DNA from: Neelides folsomi
Lineage: Eukaryota; Arthropoda; Collembola; Neelipleona; Neelidae
NCBI GenBank assembly: GCA_034687125.1
Contig: JAQGBZ010000015.1
Coordinates: forward strand, 310,001-374,000
DNA: 64,000 nt
Reading direction: 5' to 3'
This document shows, piece after piece, positions 36,254-47,300 of this stretch (its first letter is position 1; every line of letters starts with the position of its first letter). The notes beneath the pieces were generated by a model. The model made no database searches. It saw only the letters and a program-made list of their open reading frames with translations, and was not told the origin of the DNA. The position numbers and the translations under genes are program-made.

Positions 36254-37450
36254 TCAAACAACAGAAGTTTCACTAGCTTCAGGCGAAACAATTCTGTAAA
36301 TATTTGATTGATTGGACATTTTTCTCTTTTTATTATTTTTAAAAATGTAGGCGAATATTCTATTCTGTTTGCACATTGTAAACAACTCTTTTCGAAATTT
36401 GCATCCAAATGCACAATAAAATAAAATGTTCACTGCTGTGTTGATGGTGAGCATAATATTCATAAAGGATTTAAATCCACTTGAAAAATCCTTTTTATAA
36501 TAAAAGCAAACTTTGACAATAAACCAAGGAATATTGCATATAATGAAAACAAAGACAATTGATATTAACATGAAAGTGAATGAGTTTTCCCTTTTTTCTG
36601 ATGCACCCAATTTTTCTCTTTTTTTATTTGCATTGCGAATCTTAAAATTAAATATTAAAATTATATATAAGTCTAAATTATATTTTAATTGTAATTAAAT
36701 TGATCGAGAAAAAAAATTTATATTATTTTTAAAATTATATTGTATTACCTCCATCCAAATAATTGTATTCAAAATAGCCAGTGCAATAAAAGGTAAAACA
36801 TTATGAACAAATAAATCCGACAAGAAAAAGAAATAAAACTCGTAATTTGGGTCTTTTCGCATTTCAGAAGTTGTGATTTTATATTTAACAAATTTTCCAT
36901 CTTTAATAACTTCAGTTGTATCGAATTCAAACCATCGCGAACAATTGTAAACAATTGAAAAAATGACAATGAAAATTGAAAGATAAAACGCGCGCCTTTG
37001 ATTCCAAATTCTTTTAGCTTGTATGGGATACTTCACGGAAATAAAACGATCAATGGTGATTCCAATGATGAAATAAGTTGAAGCAGTTCTGGCTAAAGAA
37101 TTAAATTTGGTAAAATTGAGTTTTAGATTTATTCAGTTAAATTGTATTAAAAAAAGTATTAAAATATTACTGATTTGGTTAAGTGCCCTTGTTTCAGGTG
37201 AAGAATATTCCATAAAATCTGTATAATTTTTAAAAATATCGCACTGTAAAAATAACGAATCTAACCCAAATTTGAAGAATTTTACAAGTAAATAAAGAAA
37301 ATCTGCAATAGTTAATCCAATTGTAATTAAACTGTAAGACGAGTTCATCACTGGTCGAAGGAGAACAAAGAAACTTAATATGCTTCCAATCAAACCGAAA
37401 ATTGTAATAATTAAAGTTAATAAACCAACTGGGAAAAATTCCATTGCCAT
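36254..37450 (-). CDS. Class A neuropeptide-type GPCR, paralog 2
   Basis: Three exons: 37450-37171, 37092-36749, 36640-36254; 336 residues from Met1, or 334 from the second Met, which aligns with the start of the paralog. TM1 contains FGLIGSILSFFVLLRP (Ser in place of the GN Asn), TM2 TIGLTIADFLYL, TM3 ends TIDRFISV, TM6 is FTFMLISIVFVFIICNIPW, and TM7 is INTAVNILFYCAFG. The first extracellular region carries a Cys (LFLQCDIF) that the paralog lacks. The third intracellular loop is short and basic (NANKKREK). The family is as for the neighbour; ligand unknown. Loss of the TM1 Asn, normally the most conserved GPCR residue, is unusual for a functional receptor but everything else is open and full length. 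Confidence 0.87.
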
Positions 37451-38150
37451 TTTGAATTGATTTTAAAATTAAAATTAAAATTAATTCATTAACAATTTTA
37501 TAAACAAAACTCCTCTTATGAATATATTTTTCAGGATATATTTTAATTTTAAACATTTTAATGCACACATAAAATTTGTGTTTAATTTATAACAGATCAA
37601 ACCAGGAACAATGTGATGTAATTTTTAAAAATAAACGAACGTGATTATAAAGACAACGTTTAAAAATTAATTTGCATGAAATTCTATATAAACTTTATCT
37701 TTTACACGCGTCAATCATGAATATTTACATTACACTACCAATGAAGAAATGCGTATAGAGTGGTGAGGAATGAGGAAAATTAATTCTTAATTAAGATTAT
37801 AATTATGATAATTTCATTAATAGTATATAATCATAATAACTTTTTTAATCGGTCAATTTATTCATAAACTTTTTTAATCGGTCAATTTATTCATAATCTT
37901 TTTTAAATAGTCGATCTAATATGAATTAATTTAAAAATCGTCCAATCACATGCATATAGAGAAAAGATCAGTAAATTGCTCTATAAAAACTAAAATTTAT
38001 TAATCAATTCAAAGTCAATATTTTTGTAAATGTGATATCAATTAATTATTATAAGCCATATAATAATCATTTACATCATTTCATCAGAAAAAATAATTAA
38101 TTACAATTGAGTTATATTTTTATATAAGATGGAAATATTCCCAGGTCGCT
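37451..38150. other. Intergenic gap with short tandem repeat
   Basis: AT-rich. Contains the 29-bp tandem repeat at 37839-37896 and otherwise no recognisable element. It includes the upstream region of the right GPCR and the 3'UTR of the LRRC59-like gene. Confidence 0.5.
37839..37896. repeat. 29-bp tandem repeat, two exact copies plus decayed third
   Basis: Units 37839-37867 and 37868-37896 are identical. A third, diverged unit begins at 37897 (cttttttaaatagtcgat in place of cttttttaatcggtcaat). A minisatellite by structure; no function apparent. Confidence 0.8.
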
Positions 38151-39978
38151 TCAGTCAAAAAAGGATTGAATCCAAATGATGAGTTTATCAAACCAAGACA
38201 AGCTGAGTTTGATCAACGGAAATGCCGGAAGAATTTTGACAATCCAATTCTGGAAGCATTTATGTGTATTAATGAGACACGCTCCGGTGCTTTCCTTCAT
38301 CCCAATCTTTCTCAATCCTTTCCGCACCTGGAAATCGAAAATCTCATTGTCGACGACGAAAGCAGCGATCAAAATACTTCCATAGATCGCAATCACAATG
38401 GCAGCGGCCAATCTGAGGAGAAGGAGCAAAAACCCCGGAGCTGTTTGAACAAATTTCTTTGCTCCTGTCTTTGTGTGTTCCCAAGCTCCGGCAAAAAAGT
38501 CCTTGACCCCACTTTGACCTCCCGCGCTCCCAGCAGAATTCCCACCACCGGATGAATTCCCTGATGAACCACGTGGTTCTTCGTTCTCACTCTCGCTGAT
38601 TTCTTCCCCTGAGCTGAATCCTTCATCTTGTTCTTGTTCAATATTTTCTCCAAGTTCGATGCCTCCGACTTGTGCTGGCCCTCCGCTCATAATGGCAATA
38701 TTTAGATTGCTATTATTGTTGGGATTGTCGGGATCGTTGAAGATATGATAATCCACCACGGCATTTCGACGTCCTCGACGACCGTAACCTTCAGTTAAAA
38801 ATTCCCGATTTCCGGTTTCATTCAAAGCAAATTGTCTGAAAGTGGAAACATTCGCATTGGAAATTTCAACATCTTCCTCTTCGAGATCGTAGGTTAAATT
38901 TCCATCTTCGTCCGAGTCGCGATTTTTGTTCAAGGATTCCTCTTTTTCGTTTCCTCTCTGGGGGGAGAATTCAGCAAATTGTTTTGAAGGAGTTTGAGCT
39001 GCGTTGACCTTTGGTCCATCACGTTTCTTTAATTCCGCATCCATTTCTTCAATTCTCAAATTCGCCTCGTCTTCCTCTGAATCAAAAATTGAAGTTTCGG
39101 AAATCGTTTCCACCTTTCCGATTGTTTCCTCCCCGACGAGATTCAAATTAGGCGGATAATTCTCAGTATTTAGTTCTTCAATGGAAATCAAATCGTCGTC
39201 GTCTTCTTCGTCATCATCTTCGAATTCCTCTTGTTGTGGTTCGGTTTCTCCTTTTGGTTCTTCTGGTTGTGTTGGGATCTCTTTTGGTTCTTGAAATGGT
39301 TGGATTGAAGGAAGTTGAAAGGTTGGGATTTGGACCAAATCTTCGTTAATGGAAGAATGATCAAATGCGCCATTTAAGAATCCTTCGCAGAGTGTAGCCA
39401 TTTCCTCATTTAACACCTTAAGATAATTGAGGAAGGTCAGAGTCCGATTGGCGCATTCTTTGCAAAGGAGATCGTTGTGACATGGGCCGCCGATGGACTT
39501 CAAACCACCAATTAAGTTTACATTGTCCCCGATGTTGAGATAGGTCAAATGATCCATTGCAAACATTGTGATTGGGATTGTGGTTAACTGTAAAATTTAA
39601 ATATTAATTAAATTAAATTATTATTGTTAATTAGAGTTTAACTTAATTTAACACTATAAATTAAATTTTTAAAATGTAAGTTTATTGGGAGTAGTAAATT
39701 TATTAATTTTATATTTTATTGACCATGTTTCCTTTCAGATCCAAATGCTTCATGTTTCTTAGATTTCCGAAGTTGAACGGGAGCGTGGCGATTTGATTGT
39801 ATTTGAGGTCGAGTTTGGTCAAGGTGTTTGCAATTTGGGAGAATTCCTGCGGGATTTCCTTAATCATGTGATAGGACAAATTCATATTGGTCTTTTCCTT
39901 CAGATTCGACAGTGAGATTTTTTCTAGTCGCTCGGGCTCTTCGTTTAATGGAGGGACCGGCCCGAACATCGACGTCAT
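38151..39978 (-). CDS. LRRC59-like ER membrane leucine-rich repeat protein
   Basis: Two exons: 39978-39724 and 39587-38151; 563 residues. LRRC59 (ribosome-binding p34) is a tail-anchored ER protein with N-terminal LRRs facing the cytosol. Visible LRRs: LTKLDLKYNQIATLPFNFGN, LRNMKHLDLKGNM and, across the splice, LTTIPITMFAMDHLTYLNIGDN. The LRR cap that follows, with LLCKECANRTL, matches the QCKQCANKVL text of vertebrate LRRC59 well. A transmembrane segment lies at about 471-497 (LLLLLRLAAAIVIAIYG). Differences from vertebrates: a 300-residue very acidic linker replaces the Lys/Glu coiled region (total 307 in human), and about 66 residues follow the membrane segment. The intron donor is GTCAAT, weak, but both the repeat and the frame are restored. 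Start taken at MTSMFG; an in-frame Met lies 11 codons upstream. Confidence 0.78.
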
Positions 39979-41378
39979 GTTTAAAAACTTATGGATAAAG
40001 ATAAAGAACAAAATTTAAACAACTTGAAATTAAAGTGAAAATGAATTTCTCGATTTTCCCTTTTAGAGAAAATGAGAAAGTTTGGATATTCAATAACGAT
40101 GGAGAAAAAATTTTGGCTTAAAAATTTGTTTTATTCAGATAATCTCCGACCTCATAAATTAACCGAATCTTAATTGTTCTTAATTATTTAATTGACTTTA
40201 TGTAATTGATTTTAATTAAATTAACTTTAATTATTTCAATTAACTTATTCACTTTATTTGGATTTTTATTGCCTTATGACATTTAATCATTTAACACAAA
40301 GGTAAATAAACGAAGGATTAAATTTTAACTGATTTCATCTACAAATCCAATGGAGCACAAAATTAAAGTTAAATTTTTAAATTAATTAAAATTAATTAAA
40401 TTTTTCTTTAATTTGACATTCATTCAACTATTTCATTGAAATACAAGACTGGTAACATTCCTTATATCTTTTTATTATAATAATTATAATTACAATTAAA
40501 GTAAATGCAAATGAGTTTTTACATGTGATTCAATTATTATAATGAGTTTGTAATTCCCTCGATGGTGTTCCTCTCCGCGTCGCTTTATTTACAATTGATT
40601 AAGCGCTTATTTAAAAGCTGAATAACCTGAATAACTTCACGTTTAAATAAATCCTTAATTGGTGAATTAAGTATTTAAAACAAAATGGCAGTTTTATACA
40701 GAGGAGATAAATGATGAAAATGGGGATTTAAATATAACGAAGATTTTTTCATAATGGACAATTAATTTCCAAATTCGATAAATAATTCCTTAATAAATGA
40801 ATAAGTTAAGATAACATAACAGGGCGGTAAAAAGGCTGTCCCATCGTCCACCCTCTTGGGGCCGTGTTGTAATTCCCAAATTCGCTCATCGTCACTTTCC
40901 TATATTCGCTCTCGAACCGCGGGTAATTCTCCTCTCCACCTTTAAATTAAAAATAATTAAAAACTTCTGCATCGGATTGAAATAAATCCACACGGGCAAA
41001 CGAGTTGACTTTCGTTTTTCTTAAATTCAAACCAACATGGAGAAATTGAACAAATACGAAAAAATAAATTCCGAACATCACAATTTCACATTTCATACAT
41101 TGAAAACTGACAGTACAAAAAAACTAATTTTAACTCATTTTAATTCATTTTTAAAAACTATCATTAATTTGTAACGTGAGGGTAAATGTAACTTCTAAAT
41201 CTTGCGAATAAAAATTTTAAAAATTTGCCCTGTGTTAAATCTGACTCATATTCATAATGAGAGTTTTTTTAAACATTTAAGGAGAACGGGGTTAATTGAG
41301 TTATTGGTTAATATTAACCTTGGTTAACATTGGGTTATTGGTGGAGCTCTGGGTGCATCAAGCTGTACAATCGAAAAA
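39979..41378. other. Intergenic gap upstream of LRRC59-like gene
   Basis: No coding exon detected. It contains the promoter and 5'UTR of the LRRC59-like gene and the 3'UTR of the synaptopodin-2-like gene. A slightly GC-richer patch around 40.83-40.94 kb (with gggcggt and ccaccctcttggggcc) has no frame of note. Confidence 0.45.
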
Positions 41379-44300
41379 CTAAATTCTGCGAAGGGAGAAA
41401 TTACTGGGCGGGAAAGGAGCGGCTGAGAAATCGTCCGAGAAGCTCCTTTGATGAACGCGTGCCTCCGAGGTGTAAAATTGTCCGTCGTCAGTCAACGGCC
41501 CTTCGAAGCTGTTGGATTTGCTCAACGAGGCCAAGAGCAATTTGTCCATGTATGCATAATGTTTCTTCCCCTTCTTGTTCTTTTCCTCCCACAGACGCTG
41601 CTTGTCTTTCTCTGCAGCTTCCCATGTTTCGAAAAACTCCCGTTTCCCTTTGAAAGTGTTGGGGACGACGTAGACAACATCGGGCTTTTCGGCAGTGAGG
41701 AAACCCGGGTCGAAGGAAACGGCCTTTTTCTCGTTCTTGGCGTTTGCGACTGCGCGGCTGATCTCGGCCGCGTGTGTCATGGCCGCTTGTTCTTGCACAG
41801 ATGATGCGCGAAGGATTGGGCGCGGGGCTTCTGAATATTTTTGTTGTTGCTGCTGTTGTTGTTGCCTCATTTGTTCTTGTTGCATGCGTTGTTCTTGTTC
41901 TCTCCTTTGTTGCTCCATTTGTTGTTGGTACATTTGTTGCTGTTGCATCTGTTGTTGTTGCATTTGTTGTTGTTGCAATTGTTGCTGTTTTAATTGTTGT
42001 TGCTTCATTTGTTGTTGTTGCATTTGCTGTTGTTGTATTTGCTGCTGTTGCGCTTGCTGTTGTTGCACTTGCTGTTGCTTTAATTGTTGTTGTTGGTATT
42101 GTTGTTGTTGAAGTTGTTGTTGTTGATAATCTGTGTTTTCGAAATGATGTTGTTCGAAATTTTGTTCAAAATGCTGTTGCTCAAAATGCTGTTGTTGGAA
42201 ACTCTGTTGTTCAAATTGTTGTGATTCGAATTGTTGGTTCGAGGAAACTGACTGATGTTGTTTGAGAAGCATTTGCTGCTGATGATGTTGCTGGGTAGAG
42301 AAGTCGTTCGGCATTTGGGATTGAGCAATTGCTTTGAATGGTGGAGAGTTTGCGGGTTGCTGGGCGGATTTAATTTTCTCCTCATGCGATTGAATGATGG
42401 AGTTGGTGGTGATGTTGTTAGTAGCAGAAGAAGAAGCAGAGCTAGGAAAAACGCTACCAGTACCAGAGCCAGAGCTCTCTGGCACTGAAAATACAAAGTG
42501 AGTGAGAAAAAATAAATTCCCTCTCATCTTATACACATAACTTATAATTGTTATAATGATTAAATTAAATATAAAAAATATTCCTATATGTAACATTATT
42601 GTGATGTTCAAAAAAAGAATTTCCATTTGTACAATAATATAATTTTAAATGTTATACATATCATTTAAAATTAATAAAATTATATAGTAATTATCCATCT
42701 GGATTTGTGTTAATTACGAACAATGATTAATATTTATGTATAATTTAGCCCAACTGTGGTTATTTAATTCAAGTGTTGGTGAATTGTTAAAACCATTTTA
42801 AATTGAGAGAAATAGCAGTTTTTAGTTTAATGATGAACTTACGAATTGGAGCTTCCCAAGCTTTCGGCATTGCAGGTTTGTAAACTGCCGCATTTCCACC
42901 TGTCCACGGTGTCGGACCCATTGACCTTTTTAAATATTAAGAAATTGAACTATAAATGATGCCAATTTTATCAATAACCTAAATCAATTTTTAATGTGTG
43001 ATAAATACTAATAATTCAAAATGGCTTAAAAGAATATTTTGTAAAGTAGACTAAATAAAGCGAATGAATTTAGAATAATCTTACATGGGCGACTGGGCGA
43101 TTTTCCTTTCAGCGGCCATTAGCACATTTTCCACCACTGGTGAGGATTTAATTCCAAAGGGCTCAAAAGCCGCTTCAATACTCCCAGTTTCCAATGCAGC
43201 CTCCCACGGTGATTTGACCATTCGTAATTTCGGTTGCCCAAATCGTTCCTTTTGATTCAGGAAAATTATATAAAAAATACCATGAATTATTTTAAAATTT
43301 TACTTGAATTTGATTGAGCTTCTGCACGTGTTCGACTCTCGTCCTATCGATGAAAGAAGCCGGCGGGACTTTGGGGGTTTGCGGTGAAAATGGGCCGACT
43401 TCCGCTGACCTTCTCCTGTTCACGTTCGTTTCGTCCACCACCCAATTTTCAGACTTCTTCCTGCGCTTCGCGAACAACTCAGCTCCTATACAATTAAATT
43501 ACTTGTTAGATTATTTAAATATTGCAATAATTGCATTCCATTATAGCGAGTCAGATTAATCGTAAGTGCTATCTAAATTATTCTAATGAGATTAAACAGT
43601 AGGAGATTTGACCTTTTCCTGTAGGAGCATGGAGGTCTTTGACGAGGTCGAAGCAAACTTCAGGTGACATGGAACCTCCGTCGCTGATCATTCCGCTGTT
43701 CCTTGCGCTGTTCCAATCCTGTACATGACCTCTTGGGTTCATCACTAACTTCATCAATGGCTTGTGACCTCCAATATCCTAACGATATAAAACAATAACT
43801 TAATAATTGAGCATTTACTACAAACCTTCAAACATTCCAAAGTTATGTTAAATAAACACTTGTGAAACACACAATTTAATTATTTAGTAAAATGTGGGAA
43901 ATTTTTAAAATTTTACCTGTGAGATGGATGGTACTCTTGAATCCTCACCAGCTTTCTCAAACGAGGATTCTTCTTCGCCTCCAGTAAATATCCCATCTGG
44001 CCCTGTAAAGACGAAAAAGAATAAAATTAAAAAAATTGAGTTTCTAATAAAATTGTTGATGTTCAAATGAACCTTGATTTATTTGCAAGTAAATTGGTGT
44101 GAGTGGGACGGGCCCAACGCTTGGAACCCAACCAATCCGAATGGACATTCCTTATTTTAAAAAAACTCGACCCAACTACTCATTTCAACATAAAATTCAA
44201 CTAATAAGTGAAAAGAAAATCATGACAGAAATCTTAATGGGAAATTCCCAAACGTCACTCAGCTTCCAATTGGCTCAATTCTTTCAATGTTTTCTTTCTC

Positions 44301-47300
44301 TTTTTCTCTCTCTTTCTTTAAATATTTATTTAAGTGAAAAAGTAAGAAATTTAAATATTCAAAAATTATAAAATTAAAGCTAATTAAATACGAGTAATCA
44401 AAAGGGTTTATTAAAGGAAGCTTATTTAAATAAAGAAGATTATTAATTAAATGCGGGAATTTGTTAATTAAATATGCGGTATTGCGGGTGGGAGTATTTG
44501 AAAAGAATGGGAATGTTTGTTTTCGGGAGCTGTTGAGTTGAAGGGAGCGGGCGGGCGAACTGGGCGAGGTTGGCCTGGTGCTTGGAATCCTACCCGGGTA
44601 TTTTTATCCTTATGTTGTTTGGCTGGAGCCTCGAGGGTCCCTCAACTCCACATGGAGAACAAAAGCCGACATGCGAGTGAGTGACTCACTCCTACACACG
44701 CTCATTATCAGAGGAGTTAAATACAACATTTTCAAACAAGAGATCCAAAATATGCAAAAAAGACCTAATAAGAAGAAACCACGCGAGATGGGAAAAGGAA
44801 AATCTCAACAATCCAAGGAACATTGGAAGGAATGAACACATTTGAATTTCACCAATTGTCTTTTACAATCCAAACATATCTTCAAACCTTAAACCTTTAA
44901 CAATCCTTTAACAGAATTTTAAACCATAGTTTAAACCTTTAACCAAAAGCCTTTAACCAAAAACCTTAAGGCCATTTGTTTAACTAACCTAAAAATATAG
45001 TTAGATTTATAGTTATAAGGATTTCTTACTAACATTGTTATATCAGTATTTATATCTCGTATATAAACTTTCCTACAATCTAAATTTTTTTCCTTTTATA
45101 AGTGTAAAAAAAGTGTTGTAAATTGAGGCATGTGGTTTTAAAAAAACACATTTGGACATTGTGGAATATTTATGTGGACTTTTTTTGTTTTGGCGAACTC
45201 AATTTTTAAACATTTGGATTGCGAAAACATCATATGATATTTGGACTTGTTTTTTGAATGTTTTCCACTGTGTGACTTAGAAATACACAGAACCTTAAAT
45301 TGTTTAATGTACTGTGAGATATTTGTGTGTTTGAATTGGAATGTTTAAATTTTGTTTTGTATGAATACTGATAGATATGTTTTTGTATTTACCTTCGTGT
45401 ATCCATTTGACGGACTTTTTCTTCCTCTTGACGTACATGGACTGACCCTTGGAAGTTTGGTTGTTTGAGTCAGAAAGGGACTCGGAGATTTTCTTGGCCA
45501 GCGCCACTTGTTCCTCCACAGTCGGATGGAACTCCGTGTAGAAACTCGATGAACCATACATCTTCCCTTTAACATCCAATCCACAATCACTAATTGTCTT
45601 TCATTTTATAACTTAAAGTTAAATAATAGCGCCTATGAATTGTTTACTAGTATTTATGTCTATTTTCTATATTTATTTATATTGTTTTCATATATGGTAT
45701 TGACATCCATTTTTCAATTTTTATTAACATTACAATTATTTCATGTTTTCTACTATTCATTATATTTAGTTAATTACGCATTAAAGAAGCTTTTTTCACA
45801 AATGTTTTGTTTTTTTTTACAAAAAATTTTTTTATTTGTTTATAAAAGTAGCTTGATTATTCATTTTATTGTTCTTATTTTAAATTATATTTATTATTGT
45901 AGCAAAAGTAAAGTATAACATTATTTGAGCATTTATGATAAATAATAAAATTATTTAATTAATAATTAATAAATTCTAACAATTCAAGTTTAACTCGGAA
46001 ATTCGAAGGTTAACAATTTTAAGAAAGAGAGAGAAGAGAGAGGAAAGAAAGGAGAAAGTAGAAATAACATGAACAAACGATTTATGAATTAAAAGCATTC
46101 GCTTTGCAAAATATTCAAAATTCAAATATTTATTATTTGGGTTAATAAGCAATTAAGCCATTTAATCCATAATCCATTTAATGAATATTGGAAAATCATG
46201 AAATTTTTGTTTTGTAAAATTTAAACTTGAACCCTGAATACTTTTCATAAATGCTATATTTATAAAACTTCATGGTAAGGTAATTTTACCTTAATTATCA
46301 TTACAATTAATTGTTAATTAATGATAGGAATTGGAGCTTTACTTGTTTTGGGCGTGAGGTCACCGGGAGAGTCGGAGTCAGTCGCAGGTGCAAAGATTTT
46401 CTCCAAGTCAACGAGCGGCTTCAAAGGGGCGATTTCCTCGTCCTGCAATTTACCAAAACGTCAAGTTCATTTCACGCCATTTCCAGTGAACCACAATTTT
46501 CTCATACATTTTAAATGGAAATGGAAAGAGATGCAATTTGGATGGTTCTGTTTGATTCTCGTTTTTTGGCACCTCGACAAAATTCCCAACTTCCTCACTC
46601 CCACGCCAATCCACTCATCAATTTAATCCCCAAAGACCAATTTAATAAATTTAATTAAAAATCACAACAAAATATTTTCGCTCGAAATAACCAAAAACTT
46701 GAAGGAAAAAAACTGAAAAATTCAACAATTGAACTGAAAATGTTTGAAATAAAAAAAGTTGAGAGGAGAATGTTTTCTTAAGGACAAAACCTCTGTTTGA
46801 TGCTTCAATGCAAATGAGATTGAAGGTATTTAAATTAAGACGTTTTTTCCCTAAAACGTGCGTTTCAAATTACACGTGAATTTCCTTTTTTAACTTGAGC
46901 GGAGCAAAGTAAGTTAAATGATCCAGAACAAAAAGGAAACTTTTCCTCAAAGATTAATGATTCAAGATTCTTTATCTAAATAATGCGTGGGTGAAAAGAA
47001 TGGAAAAGCGGGGTTTTACAAAACGATAAAAATGGCACTAAATAATTGACAAATTAAAAACTGGTGCTAAAAATGTCTAAATTCCAATGGAGGAATTAAA
47101 AGAGGGAGCGGAAATTAAACGGCGGGGTTTTGGCGGAAGGGAACGGAGAACTGTGAGGAAATTCGGGGATCTTCGGATAGTAAATTGAAATAAGATAAAA
47201 AAACATCTGAACTCCTTTGAACCCTCCAAGTTTCTATCTCGCAAAGCATAAGAATGGATTTCGATCAAAGTATACCCAAGCTGTTAAATTCACATTTAGA

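Noticed and set aside
41695-42265. Cys-rich and Val/Ala-rich plus-strand frames of 138-163 codons
   Set aside because: Antisense translation of the CAA/CAG repeat (TTG/TGC/GTT codons); the minus strand carries the conserved gene.
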